Source: Rhizobium croatiense (GTDB lineage Bacteria > Pseudomonadota > Alphaproteobacteria > Rhizobiales > Rhizobiaceae). Taken from it: a stretch of 64,000 nt of DNA. How positions within the stretch are numbered: position 1 is the first letter of the stretch; every line of letters begins with the position of its first letter. Below are positions 35,323 through 44,803 of this stretch, one piece after another. Both the position numbers and the translations under genes were made by a program. The stretch spans positions 186,001 through 250,000 of the forward strand of contig NZ_JAILYJ010000010.1 of assembly GCF_019793465.1 (NCBI RefSeq). The letters run 5' to 3'. The notes below the pieces were generated by a model. It had not been told where the DNA came from and made no database searches. It worked only from the letters and a program-made list of their open reading frames with translations.

Positions 35323-36738
35323 ATGGGTGCAGGAAACGGCTTTCTTCATCCGGACCGGCTCTTTCCGGCCGATCCGGCAACACGGACCATCGCGCGAGAC
35401 CTCTACGAGACGGTGCGCAATCTTCCGATCGTCAGCCCGCACGGGCATACCGAACCGTCCTGGTTCGCCGACGACAAGCCCTTCGAAGACGCGGCTTCGC
35501 TGCTGGTCATTCCCGATCATTATCTCTTCCGCATGCTGCACAGCGTCGGCGTTCCATTGGACGAGCTCGGCGTGCCGCGGCTCGACGGCAAGCCGGTGGC
35601 TGCAGGCCGCACGATCTGGCGGAGCTTTGCCAAGCATTACCATCTCTTCCGCGGAACGCCTTCGAGCCTCTGGGTCGACCACGCCATGTCGGCCGTGCTC
35701 GGCTGCACTGAGCCGCTGACATCAGATAATGCCGATGCGCTCTACGATCACATCAATGCCCAGCTTGCCCTGCCGGAATTCGGGCCGCGGGCGCTGCATC
35801 AGCGATTCGGCATCGAAACGATCGCGACGACCGAGGGCGCGCTCGACCCGCTGGGACATCACCAGAAGATGGCGGCGGACGGCTGGATCGGCAGAGTGCG
35901 CACCACCTACCGGCCGGACAGCGTCACCGATCCCGACGCCGTCGGTTTCCGCGACAATCTCATAAAATTCGGAGAGATCACCGGCACTGACGTGACACGC
36001 TGGGACGGCCTGATCGAGGCGCATCGGCGCCGGCGCGCCTATTTCCGCCAGTTCGGCGCCACCGCAACCGATCACGGCGTGCCCACCGCCTTCACCGCCG
36101 ATCTGCCGCTTGCCGAAAAGCAGGCGCTGCTCGACAAGGCGCTGAAGGGTCCGCTTTCGCCTCAGGATGCCGAGCTCTTCCGCGGCCAGATGATGACCGA
36201 GATGGCCGGACTTTCGGCCGAAGACGGCATGGTGATGCAGATCCACGCCGGCTCGCGGCGCAATACCGACAGCGGGCTGTTTGCGACGCGCGGCCCCAAT
36301 ATGGGCGCCGACATCCCGACGCGAACGGACTGGGTCGGCGGCCTCAATGCGCTGCTGTCGAAATACGGCCATGCGCCTGGACTGCGCGTGCTGCTCTTCA
36401 CCCTCGACGAGACGACCTATGCGCGCGAGCTGGCGCCGATGGCCGGCCATTGGCCCTGCCTGATGATCGGCCCGCCGTGGTGGTTCCACGACAGCCCGCT
36501 TGGCATTCGCCGCTATCTCGACCAGGTCGTGGAAACGGCCGGTTTTGCCAATATGGCGGGCTTCAACGACGATACGCGCGCGCTGCTTTCGATCCCGGCG
36601 CGGCACGATGTCTGGCGCCGCGAAGTCTGCCGCTTCCTCGCCGGGCTTGTCGCCGAGCACCGGCTTTCCAAGACGGACGCGGAGATCGTGGCAAGCGAAC
36701 TTTCCTATGGCAATGCGAAGAAGGCCTACAAGCTGTGA
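35323..36738 (+). CDS. uxaC: Glucuronate isomerase
   Basis: UxaC is a 471-residue enzyme of the amidohydrolase-like superfamily that isomerises D-glucuronate to D-fructuronate (and D-galacturonate to D-tagaturonate). The N-terminal metal-ligand region IVSPHGHTEPSWFADD is clear, as are FAKHYHLFRGTPSSLWVDHA and MVMQIHAGSRRNTDS. The length is normal. Ribosome binding site GGGAGGA precedes the ATG. It overlaps uxuB by one codon, so the two are translationally coupled. A TetR-type operator lies just upstream. Confidence 0.94.
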   Translation: MGAGNGFLHPDRLFPADPATRTIARDLYETVRNLPIVSPHGHTEPSWFADDKPFEDAASLLVIPDHYLFRMLHSVGVPLDELGVPRLDGKPVAAGRTIWRSFAKHYHLFRGTPSSLWVDHAMSAVLGCTEPLTSDNADALYDHINAQLALPEFGPRALHQRFGIETIATTEGALDPLGHHQKMAADGWIGRVRTTYRPDSVTDPDAVGFRDNLIKFGEITGTDVTRWDGLIEAHRRRRAYFRQFGATATDHGVPTAFTADLPLAEKQALLDKALKGPLSPQDAELFRGQMMTEMAGLSAEDGMVMQIHAGSRRNTDSGLFATRGPNMGADIPTRTDWVGGLNALLSKYGHAPGLRVLLFTLDETTYARELAPMAGHWPCLMIGPPWWFHDSPLGIRRYLDQVVETAGFANMAGFNDDTRALLSIPARHDVWRREVCRFLAGLVAEHRLSKTDAEIVASELSYGNAKKAYKL

Positions 36739-38192
36739 GCGAACGACTGCAGACCCTTTCCGGCCTCGCCCCGACGGCGAAGCTTCCCGCCTATGACCGC
36801 AGCCGGCTGAAAAGCGGCATTCTGCATCTGGGACCCGGCGCCTTCTTTCGCGCGCATTTCGCGCCGTTTACCGATGGCGCACTCGCCGCGGCTGGCGGCG
36901 ACTGGGGCATCGAGGTGGCTAGCCTGCGCACGCCCGATGTCGCGGACAATCTGACTGCCCAGAACGGGCTCTATACGACGCTGATCCGCGATACCTCGGG
37001 CACGACGGCTGAGGTGATCGGCTCGATCCTGAAGGCGCATGTGGCGCCGCGCGATCCAGCCGGCCTGCTGGCGCGGCTCGAAGATCCGGCGATCCGTATC
37101 GTCAGCATGACGGTGACGGAAAAGGCCTATGGTTTCGATCCGGCAACCGGCGGCCTCGACCTCAAACATCCCGATATCGTCGCCGACCTCGCCAACCGGC
37201 ATGCGCCGCGCGGTGTCATCGGCTATCTCGTCGAAGGCCTTGCGCGCCGCCGGCAGAAGGGGATCGCCCCCTTTACGCCGCTGAGCTGCGACAACCTGCC
37301 GAGCAACGGCGCCGTGCTGAAACGCCTGGTGCTCGAATTCACCTCCCGCATCGATGCCGATCTGCATCGCTGGATCGAAGCGAATGTGCCCTTCCCCTCG
37401 ACGATGGTCGACCGGATCACGCCGGCCAGCACCGAGGCGACCTATGCCGATGCCGAGCGGCTGACGGGCCGCACCGATATGGCGGCGATCGAGACGGAAC
37501 CCTTTACCCAATGGGTCATCGAGGACCATTTCGCCAATGGCCGGCCGGCCTGGGAAAAGGTGCGCGGCGCGCTGATGGTCGAAGACGTCTCGGCCTATGA
37601 GAAGATGAAGCTCCGGATGTTGAACGGCGCCCATTCGCTGCTCGCCTATCTCGGTTATATCGGCGGCTATGAATTCATCCGCGACGTCATGGACGATGAC
37701 GCGCTGGCCGCACTTGCCTATCGCCACATGCACGCGGCGGCGAGAACGCTTGATCCGGTCCCCGGCATCGATCTCGACGATTACGCCAAGGAATTGATAG
37801 CGCGCTTTGCAAACAAGGCGATCGCACACCGCACCTATCAGATCGCCATGGACGGCACTCAGAAGCTGCCGCAGCGGCTGCTGGAACCGGCATGCGAGGC
37901 GCTGGCGCACGGCGACCGGGCAGAGACCTATGCGATCGCCGTTGCGGCATGGATGCGCTATGCGATCGGCGAACGCGGCAATGGCGAGCGCTACGAGCTG
38001 CGCGATCCCCGTGCAGCGGAGATCGCCGCGTTGATCGCCGATGTGCCGCGCACCGGCCCGGCGATTTCGGCGGCGCTGTTCACCCTGCCCGGACTTTTCC
38101 CGACCGCTTTGACCGGCCATCGGGCCTGGGCGCAGGATGTCTCGGACAAGCTGGAGATCCTGATCCAGGACGATCGGCTGCCGCTGTTTTGA
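36735..38192 (+). CDS. uxuB: Mannitol dehydrogenase family protein, likely fructuronate reductase
   Basis: This 485-residue NAD-dependent polyol/uronate dehydrogenase starts with GTG overlapping the uxaC stop (GTGA). The Rossmann region GILHLGPGAFFRAHFAPFTD is typical. PFPSTMVDRITPAS and the catalytic region MKLRMLNGAHSLLAYLGYI (with the conserved Lys) match the long-chain mannitol dehydrogenase family. Coupling to uxaC makes D-fructuronate to D-mannonate reduction (UxuB) the best call. UxuA and KdgK are not in the window. Confidence 0.88.
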   Translation: MSERLQTLSGLAPTAKLPAYDRSRLKSGILHLGPGAFFRAHFAPFTDGALAAAGGDWGIEVASLRTPDVADNLTAQNGLYTTLIRDTSGTTAEVIGSILKAHVAPRDPAGLLARLEDPAIRIVSMTVTEKAYGFDPATGGLDLKHPDIVADLANRHAPRGVIGYLVEGLARRRQKGIAPFTPLSCDNLPSNGAVLKRLVLEFTSRIDADLHRWIEANVPFPSTMVDRITPASTEATYADAERLTGRTDMAAIETEPFTQWVIEDHFANGRPAWEKVRGALMVEDVSAYEKMKLRMLNGAHSLLAYLGYIGGYEFIRDVMDDDALAALAYRHMHAAARTLDPVPGIDLDDYAKELIARFANKAIAHRTYQIAMDGTQKLPQRLLEPACEALAHGDRAETYAIAVAAWMRYAIGERGNGERYELRDPRAAEIAALIADVPRTGPAISAALFTLPGLFPTALTGHRAWAQDVSDKLEILIQDDRLPLF

Positions 38193-38285
38193 GGTTTTCT
38201 GCATAGGAGAGCGGGCTGGCACGGCACGCCCTCTCCTCGTCAACTCTATCCTCGGAGCGCTCGAGCGCACCGTAAAATCAACCCG

Positions 38286-40736
38286 TCAACCCTTCACCCG
38301 CAGCATATCAGGGTCGTAAAGCGGCACCAGCGACACCCGGCAGGGGATGCGCTCCCTTGCAACGTCGAGCTCATAGCTGCCGGAGAGGACGAAATCCTCC
38401 GTGACGCCCTCGGGATTGCGGACATAGCCGTAGCCGATCGGTTTGCCGAGCGTGTAACCAAAGCCGCCGCTCGACAGCCAGCCGACGCGTTTGCCGTCGC
38501 GATAGATGGTTTCGCGGCCGAGCAGCACGGTATCGGGATCGTCGGGAACGAAGCAGGCAAGGCGCTTCTTCACACCCTCCTTAAGCTGTCGCTCGATCGC
38601 CTGGCGGCCGCGGAAGGGAATGTTCTTTCTGATCTTCACCGCCCAGCCGAGGCCGGCCTCAACAGGCGTGTGGTCGGGGCCGATATCGGAGCCCCAGGCG
38701 CGATAGCCCTTTTCCAGGCGGCAGCTTTCGATGGCGCGGTAGCCGGCATTGACGAGGCCGAGCTCGCCGCCAGCAGCCATTAAAACATCATAGACAGTGG
38801 ACGCATATTCAATGGGAATATGGAGTTCGTAGCCGAGTTCGCCGACATAGGTGATGCGCAAGGCCCGCACCGGGCAGCCCGATATGCCGATGGTTCTGAC
38901 CTGGCCGAAGGGGAAGGCGGCGTTCGAGACGTCGCTGCCGGTCACCTTCTCCAGCACGGCGCGTGCATTCGGTCCCATCAGCGACAGAACGGAATAGGCC
39001 GAGGTGACGTCGACCAGCTCGGCATGCATCTCCGCCGGAATATTGCGGGCGATCCAGTTGAAGTCGTGGGTGGCGAAACCGGTGCCGGTGACGATGTAAT
39101 ATTCGTTCTCGGCGATGCGGGCGACGGTCAGGTCGCATTCGATGCCGCCCTTGTCGTTCAGCATCTGCGTATAGATGAGCGATCCCACGGGCCTTGCGAC
39201 ATCATTGGCGGCGATCCAGGAGAGTGCCGCCTCGGCATCCCTGCCCTTCAGCACGAATTTGGCGAAGGAGGTCTGGTCGAAGATGACGGCCGCCTCGCGC
39301 ACCGCCTTGTGCTCGCGCTCGACGGCGTCAAACCAGTTCTGCCTGTTGTAGCTGTAGACATCCCGCGGCTCCTCATTGGCGAAGAGATCGGCAAACCAGT
39401 TCGGCCGCTCCCAGCCGAGCTTTTCGCCGAAACAGGCACCCTGCGCCTTCAGCCGGTCATAGAGCGGCGACTTGCGGCAGGGGCGCCCGCTCGAATGCTC
39501 CTCGAACGGCCAGGCCATGGTGTAGTGCTTGCCATAGGCTTCGAGCGTGCGGGTGCGCACCCAGTCGGTATCGAAATGCGGACGGCCGAAACGGCGGATA
39601 TCAACCGGCCAGAGATCGTAGGGAGGCTCGCCCTTGGTCACCCATTCGGCAAGCGCCATGCCGGCGCCGCCGGCCGAGGCGATGCCGAAGGCGTTGAAGC
39701 CGGCGCCGACGAAGAAATTTTTGAGCTCGGGTGCCTCGCCGAGAATGAAGTTACCGTCCGGCGTAAAGCTTTCCGGGCCGTTCAGCAGCTGCTTGACGCC
39801 GACATTCTCCAGCGCCGGAACGCGGCCGAGCGCCTGTTCCATGATCTGCTCGAAATGGTCGAAATTGCTGTCCAGCAGCGTGTAGTGGAAACCTTCGGGG
39901 ATGCCTTTCTCAGCCCAGGCAATCGGGTTCGGCTCATAGCCGCCCATAACGATGCCGCCGACTTCCTCCTTGTAATAGGTCAGGCGATCGGGATCGCGCA
40001 GCGTCGGCAGGTTGGAGGGCACGCCGAAGGATTCGGTGATGACATATTGATGCTCGACCGAGACCAGCGGCACGTTGACGCCGAAGCGGGCAGCGAAGGC
40101 CCGCGTCCATTGGCCGGCGCAGACGACGACGCGCTCGCATTCGATGCGGCCTTCAGCCGTGATGACGGCACGGATCCTGCCCTTGTCGATGTCGAGGTCG
40201 AGAACCTCGGTATCCTCGAAGATCGAAACGCCGGACATGCGGGCGCCTCTGGCCAGCGCCTGGGTGATGTCGGAAGGGTTGGCCTGGCCGTCGGTCGGCA
40301 GGAAGGCGGCGCCGACGAGATCGTCTGTTGTCATCAGCGGCCAGAGATCGAAGGCCTCCTGCGGCGTCAGCAACTGCATTTCGAGACCGAAGGACTGCGC
40401 CGTCGTCGCCTGGCGCTTGACCTCCGTCCAGCGCTCCTCGTTGCAGGCAAGGCGCAGACCGCCATTCATCTTCCAGCCGGTGCCGAGACCGGTTTCCTCT
40501 TCCAGCCGCTTGTAGAGATCGACGGAATAGCCGAGCAGCTGGGTGATGTTGGCGCTGCTGCGCAGCTGGCCGACAAGGCCGGCGGCATGGAAGGTGGTGC
40601 CCGATGTCAGCTTCTTGCGCTCGAGCAAAACCGTATCCGTCCAGCCGAGCTTGCCGAGATGATAGGCCGTCGAGCAGCCGATGATGCCGCCGCCGATGAC
40701 CACGGCCTTGGCCGTCTTCGGTAACTGTTTCGTCAT
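38286..40736 (-). CDS. FAD-dependent dimethylglycine/sarcosine dehydrogenase-like protein
   Basis: This is an 816-residue two-part flavoprotein. The N-terminal FAD-binding domain (about 1-400) has VVIGGGIIGCSTAYHLGKLG and LTSGTTFHAAGLVGQLR; the histidine in TFHAAG is the expected covalent flavin attachment site in the family. The C-terminal half (about 430-816) is the GcvT-like folate-binding region, with LMGPNARAVLEKVTG and GYRAIESCRLEKGYRAWG. It would demethylate an N-methyl amine such as dimethylglycine, passing the methyl group to tetrahydrofolate. The start directly follows the stop of the kinase gene, so they form one operon. Confidence 0.88.
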   Translation of the reverse strand: MTKQLPKTAKAVVIGGGIIGCSTAYHLGKLGWTDTVLLERKKLTSGTTFHAAGLVGQLRSSANITQLLGYSVDLYKRLEEETGLGTGWKMNGGLRLACNEERWTEVKRQATTAQSFGLEMQLLTPQEAFDLWPLMTTDDLVGAAFLPTDGQANPSDITQALARGARMSGVSIFEDTEVLDLDIDKGRIRAVITAEGRIECERVVVCAGQWTRAFAARFGVNVPLVSVEHQYVITESFGVPSNLPTLRDPDRLTYYKEEVGGIVMGGYEPNPIAWAEKGIPEGFHYTLLDSNFDHFEQIMEQALGRVPALENVGVKQLLNGPESFTPDGNFILGEAPELKNFFVGAGFNAFGIASAGGAGMALAEWVTKGEPPYDLWPVDIRRFGRPHFDTDWVRTRTLEAYGKHYTMAWPFEEHSSGRPCRKSPLYDRLKAQGACFGEKLGWERPNWFADLFANEEPRDVYSYNRQNWFDAVEREHKAVREAAVIFDQTSFAKFVLKGRDAEAALSWIAANDVARPVGSLIYTQMLNDKGGIECDLTVARIAENEYYIVTGTGFATHDFNWIARNIPAEMHAELVDVTSAYSVLSLMGPNARAVLEKVTGSDVSNAAFPFGQVRTIGISGCPVRALRITYVGELGYELHIPIEYASTVYDVLMAAGGELGLVNAGYRAIESCRLEKGYRAWGSDIGPDHTPVEAGLGWAVKIRKNIPFRGRQAIERQLKEGVKKRLACFVPDDPDTVLLGRETIYRDGKRVGWLSSGGFGYTLGKPIGYGYVRNPEGVTEDFVLSGSYELDVARERIPCRVSLVPLYDPDMLRVKG

Positions 40737-41612
40737 TTATCGTTCCTGTTCAAAGGCTTGATAGGCGCGTTCAAAACGCCCGAGATTTTCGGCGGTATAG
40801 GCGGCATAGTCGAAATCTATGGTGGAATGGATTTCCGAAATCATGCTCCACAGCGTCTCGCGCAGCAGCGAGGCGCATTTCATCGCGCCGTAGCGGCGGC
40901 GGAGCTCATCGGTCAGCGGCCGATCGAAATAGGTCTCCAGCATCATTTGCTCGGCCGCCTCCGACAGTTGGTTGTTGGAGGCCAACCCGCCGAGATCGAA
41001 CAGCGGCGTGTTGAAGCCGGCATAATCCCAGTCGATCAGCCAGAGCCGCTTGCCGTCATCGAGAAAATTGGCCGCCAGCAGGTCGTTATGGCCGAAGGCG
41101 ATCTCGAACGGCGCTGCCGCCTCCTCCAGCGTCTCGGCCTTCGCGATCAACGCCGGCAGCAGTGGGACGTGGAGGCTGCCCCACTCCTTCAGGCTGGCGG
41201 CGTAGTCGCGGATGACATGGAAGACCCAGAAGATCATCGCCGGGCCGCGGAAATGCCGTGCGATATCATGGTGGCAGGCGCGCACCAGCGGCACGATCCG
41301 GGCCAGCATTTCCGGCGTCCTGATATCCTCGGGCGACAGCGCCCGCGCCTCGATATAGTCGAGCACCAGCACGCCGGGCGAATGGTGGATGACCGCCGGC
41401 GACAGGCCGGCGGCGTGCGCCGCACGGCTTGCGGCAAGCTCGTTCTGCCTGATGATGTGGTGGATCGGAATATCGGTGCCGAGTCTCACCACGCAGCGCG
41501 CGACGGCATCGCTGACCAGATAGTTCCTGTTGGTGATGCCGCCAGATATCGGCGAAATTTCAATCGGACCCTGCCAGATGCCAAGCGCATGAATCCTATC
41601 CTCAGGCGTCAT
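40737..41612 (-). CDS. Choline-kinase-like phosphotransferase
   Basis: This 291-residue APH-superfamily kinase has the Brenner motif FGHNDLLAANFLDDG (catalytic Asp and Asn) and the magnesium-binding LIDWDYAGFNTPLFDLGGL, which put it with the choline/ethanolamine kinase branch. The start at 41612 follows AAGGGGGATAGC; residues upstream are not conserved. Its TAA is followed at once by the ATG of the dehydrogenase gene. Substrate is unknown; a choline-derived or amino-alcohol substrate is plausible because of its partner. Confidence 0.85.
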   Translation of the reverse strand: MTPEDRIHALGIWQGPIEISPISGGITNRNYLVSDAVARCVVRLGTDIPIHHIIRQNELAASRAAHAAGLSPAVIHHSPGVLVLDYIEARALSPEDIRTPEMLARIVPLVRACHHDIARHFRGPAMIFWVFHVIRDYAASLKEWGSLHVPLLPALIAKAETLEEAAAPFEIAFGHNDLLAANFLDDGKRLWLIDWDYAGFNTPLFDLGGLASNNQLSEAAEQMMLETYFDRPLTDELRRRYGAMKCASLLRETLWSMISEIHSTIDFDYAAYTAENLGRFERAYQAFEQER

Positions 41613-41711
41613 GCTATCCCCCTTGCGGCGCTGGCAAAATGATGGGGCAGAGCAGGATAGGCTGTCAAGCAGCCGCGCGCGTCCTTCCGGACGCACCAAG
41701 GGCGCTTTAGG

Positions 41712-42788
41712 TCAGATCGTCCTGCCGGCGGCGTCGAAGACGTGGCAGCGGGCCGGATCGAAGAGAGCCTTCACATTGGCGCCGGGCTCGACCTTCTGCT
41801 GACCGTCGAGCGCGACCGTCAGCAACTGGCCATCCGGCGTCGTGGTGTAGAGCATGGTGGCGCCGCCGAGATTTTCGACGAGATCGACATTGACGGTCGA
41901 GAGCGTGATGGCGCCCTGCGTGAGGGAAAGATGCTCGGGGCGGATGCCGAAGGTGACGGTCTCACCGGCCTCGCCTTGCAGCCGGCGCGGCAAGCGGACG
42001 GAATTGCCGCAGACATGAATGCTGGTTTCGGCTTCACCGACCTCTTCGATGCGCGCCTGCAGAAAGTTCATCTTCGGGCTGCCGATAAAGCCGGCGACAA
42101 AGCGGTTGGCCGGGTTGTTGTAGAGATCGAGCGGCGCGCCGACCTGCTCGATGCGGCCGGAATTCAAGACGACGATCTTGTCGGCCATCGTCATCGCTTC
42201 GACCTGATCATGGGTGACGTAGATCATGGTGTTGCCGAGCTGCCGGTGCAGGCGGGAGATCTCGACACGCATCTGGACACGCAGTTCGGCATCGAGGTTC
42301 GACAGCGGTTCGTCGAACAGGAAGATACGCGGCTCGCGCACGATGGCGCGACCGATCGCGACGCGCTGGCGTTGGCCGCCGGAGAGGGCCTTCGGCTTGC
42401 GCTCCAGGAGCTTCTCGATCTGCAGGATTTCGGCGGCGCGTTTGACCTTCGGCTGGATCTCGGCCTTCTTGTAACCCGCCGTCTCCAGGCCGAAGGCGAG
42501 GTTCTTGTAAACAGACATATGCGGATAGAGCGCATAGGACTGGAAGACCATGGCGATGCCGCGCTTGGCCGGCGCCACCTCGTTCATGCGCTCGTTGTCA
42601 AGCAGCAGCCCGCCGCCTGATATTTCCTCGAGGCCGGCGATCATGCGCAGAAGGGTCGATTTTCCGCAGCCGGAGGGACCGACGAAAACGACGAATTCGC
42701 CGGGATCGATCGTCAGGTCGATGCCGTGGATCACATCCATCGCGCCGTAGCGCTTCTCGACCTTCTGAAGAACGACACTGGTTGCCAT
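41712..42788 (-). CDS. Sugar ABC transporter ATP-binding protein (UgpC/MsmK-like)
   Basis: This 358-residue ATPase has Walker A GPSGCGKST (about 36-44), the signature LSGGQRQRVAIGRAI, Walker B IFLFDEPLSNLDAELR and the H-loop YVTHDQVEAMTMA. Residues about 235-358 form the TOBE/MalK-like regulatory domain. It is the ATPase of the CUT1 class. It ends the operon SBP-permease-permease-Gfo/Idh-ATPase, and could also power the orphan binding protein at 56675. Confidence 0.95.
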   Translation of the reverse strand: MATSVVLQKVEKRYGAMDVIHGIDLTIDPGEFVVFVGPSGCGKSTLLRMIAGLEEISGGGLLLDNERMNEVAPAKRGIAMVFQSYALYPHMSVYKNLAFGLETAGYKKAEIQPKVKRAAEILQIEKLLERKPKALSGGQRQRVAIGRAIVREPRIFLFDEPLSNLDAELRVQMRVEISRLHRQLGNTMIYVTHDQVEAMTMADKIVVLNSGRIEQVGAPLDLYNNPANRFVAGFIGSPKMNFLQARIEEVGEAETSIHVCGNSVRLPRRLQGEAGETVTFGIRPEHLSLTQGAITLSTVNVDLVENLGGATMLYTTTPDGQLLTVALDGQQKVEPGANVKALFDPARCHVFDAAGRTI

Positions 42789-42818
42789 CGTCTCAAAACC
42801 CTCTCGTTTATTTATCGG

Positions 42819-43892
42819 TTACTTCGTTCTTGCGCGCCAATCGGCGTATTTCGGGCTGTCGGGACCGACCGGCAGCGGCACTTCGGCGCCGCTATCGGAA
42901 GATTGGTAGATGGCGGTGACGAGTTCGAGGGCGCGGCGCGCATCCCTTGATGTCACCGGCAGCGGCCCATTGCCGCTGAGGAAGGCGTGGAACTGACCCA
43001 TCTGAGTGGTGAACCGCGGCGCGACGGGCTGCCAGTCGCCAACCACGCGGTCGATCCTTGCCCTGACGTCATCATTGGCGGCGATGATCTTCCAGGGGTC
43101 CTTGCCAGGCGTGTAGGGCTCGTGCGTGCTTTCGAAAGTGACGTTCTCGAAGTGCAGCCTCAACCGGCTGATCTGCTCCTGCGAGCCGAGCGTGCAGGAC
43201 AGCGAAACGAAAGCGCCGTTTTCCATCAGCAGGCTGGCAGAGGCGCAATCTTCGACCTCGATATCGTTGACGCGGGTGGCGACGCGGCCGAAAACCCTTG
43301 CCGCCGGGCCCATCAGATGCATCATCATGTCGTGCAGATGCAGCGCATGGGTGACGAGCACGCCGCCGAGTTCCGTCGCCCATTTGCCGCGCCAGGGCAC
43401 GGCGTAATATTCCGGTTTTCGCAACCAGAAGGTTTCGACCGAAGCCGTATAGGCTTTGCCGGCAATGCCGGCATCGATGATCCGTTTGGCCTTCTGGATA
43501 CCGTCGCCGTAACGATACTGAAAGATCGGCATCAGCACGCCTTTGGCACTCTTTTCCGCTTCCATGATCGTATCGACGGCGGCAAGCGAGCCGGTCAGCG
43601 GCTTTTCGCATACGACATGCTTGCCGGCGGCGAGTGCTGCCACCACCTGTTCCAGATGGATGCCGGGCGGGGTGCAGATATCGATGATGTCGATCGTGTC
43701 ATCGGTAAGCAGCTCCGCAAAGGAAGTGGTGCGGCGCTCGATGCCGAACTCGTCTCCGACCGCAGCCAACCGCTCACCGTTCAGGTCGCAGATCGCCACG
43801 ACCTTGAACTTGTCGGAATGCGGCAGATAGCCCTCGACGATGTGGGAGCGGCCGATGCCGCAGCCGACGATCGCGACGGTCTTGATGCTCAT
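42819..43892 (-). CDS. Gfo/Idh/MocA family oxidoreductase (importer operon)
   Basis: This 357-residue NAD(P)-dependent sugar oxidoreductase has the Rossmann motif VAIVGCGIGRSHIVEGY at the N-terminus, CEKPLTGS with the conserved lysine, and HALHLHDMMMHLMGPAARVFG in the substrate domain. Alternative ATG codons exist: 43892 (MSIKTVAIVG) is used here, but the ATG at 43916 overlaps the permease stop as TGATG and would add 8 residues. Its place inside an ABC importer operon suggests that it oxidises or isomerises the imported sugar. The substrate is not deducible. Confidence 0.88.
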   Translation of the reverse strand: MSIKTVAIVGCGIGRSHIVEGYLPHSDKFKVVAICDLNGERLAAVGDEFGIERRTTSFAELLTDDTIDIIDICTPPGIHLEQVVAALAAGKHVVCEKPLTGSLAAVDTIMEAEKSAKGVLMPIFQYRYGDGIQKAKRIIDAGIAGKAYTASVETFWLRKPEYYAVPWRGKWATELGGVLVTHALHLHDMMMHLMGPAARVFGRVATRVNDIEVEDCASASLLMENGAFVSLSCTLGSQEQISRLRLHFENVTFESTHEPYTPGKDPWKIIAANDDVRARIDRVVGDWQPVAPRFTTQMGQFHAFLSGNGPLPVTSRDARRALELVTAIYQSSDSGAEVPLPVGPDSPKYADWRARTK

Positions 43893-43915
43893 GTCACTCT
43901 TTTCCACTGCCGCCA

Positions 43916-44803
43916 TCAGCGTTTCATGCCCGTCGTGGCAATGCCCTCGATCAGCAGGCGCTGGAAGAACAGGAAGAAGAAGAAGACCGGCACGAGCGTC
44001 AAAGTCGACATGGCGAAGAGACCGCCCCAATCCGAGGCGCTGGTGGAGTCGACGAAGGTGCGCAGGCCGAGCTGGATCGTATAAGTGTTCATGTCGTTCA
44101 GGTAGATCAGCGGTCCGAAGAAATCGTCCCAGGTCCAGATGAAGGAGAAGATGGCGGCGGTTGCCAGCACCGGCAGCGACAGCGGCAGCATGATCTTCCA
44201 ATAGATGCGCCAGGCGCTGCAGCCGTCCATCATCGCCGCCTCGTCGAGTTCGCGCGGGATGCCGCGGAAGAACTGCACCATCAGGAAGATGAAGAAGGCG
44301 TCGCTTGCCAGGAACTTCGGCACGACAAGCGGCAGGATGGTGTTGACCCAGCCGAGATTTAGGAAGAGCACATATTGCGGGATCAGCGTCACGTGATAGG
44401 GGATCATCAGCGTGCCGAGCATGATCGCAAACCAGAAATTGCGGCCGGCAAAACGCAGCCTGGCAAAGGCGAAAGCCGTCAGCGAACAGGCGATGACATT
44501 GCCGGTCACTACCAGCAGCGAGATGACGAGCGAATTCCAGAAGAACCGGCCGAAGCTGACATCGAGGCCGACCCAGCCGCGCGCATAGGAGGAGAAATCG
44601 ATCGACGACGGGATGAGCGAGGTCGACGAGAAGATCTCGGTTTCCGGCCTGACCGATGCCGAGACCATCCACAACAGCGGATAGAGCATCAGAAGCGAAG
44701 CGGCGATCAGCAGGGCGTGGATGACGAGCGACGCCGGCAGACTGCGTTTGGTGATGTCTGATGGCGGCCTGGCCGCAGTGACGGAAGCGGTCGTCTCAGT
44801 CAT
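43916..44803 (-). CDS. Carbohydrate ABC transporter permease (MalG-like)
   Basis: This 295-residue permease of the CUT1 class has six transmembrane helices. The EAA loop ELDEAAMMDGCSAWRIYWKIMLPLSLP (in parts, around residue 190) is the site of ATPase contact. The N-terminal extension of 30 residues is cytoplasmic. It overlaps the preceding permease gene by 8 bases and is followed by the oxidoreductase gene. Confidence 0.93.
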   Translation of the reverse strand: MTETTASVTAARPPSDITKRSLPASLVIHALLIAASLLMLYPLLWMVSASVRPETEIFSSTSLIPSSIDFSSYARGWVGLDVSFGRFFWNSLVISLLVVTGNVIACSLTAFAFARLRFAGRNFWFAIMLGTLMIPYHVTLIPQYVLFLNLGWVNTILPLVVPKFLASDAFFIFLMVQFFRGIPRELDEAAMMDGCSAWRIYWKIMLPLSLPVLATAAIFSFIWTWDDFFGPLIYLNDMNTYTIQLGLRTFVDSTSASDWGGLFAMSTLTLVPVFFFFLFFQRLLIEGIATTGMKR

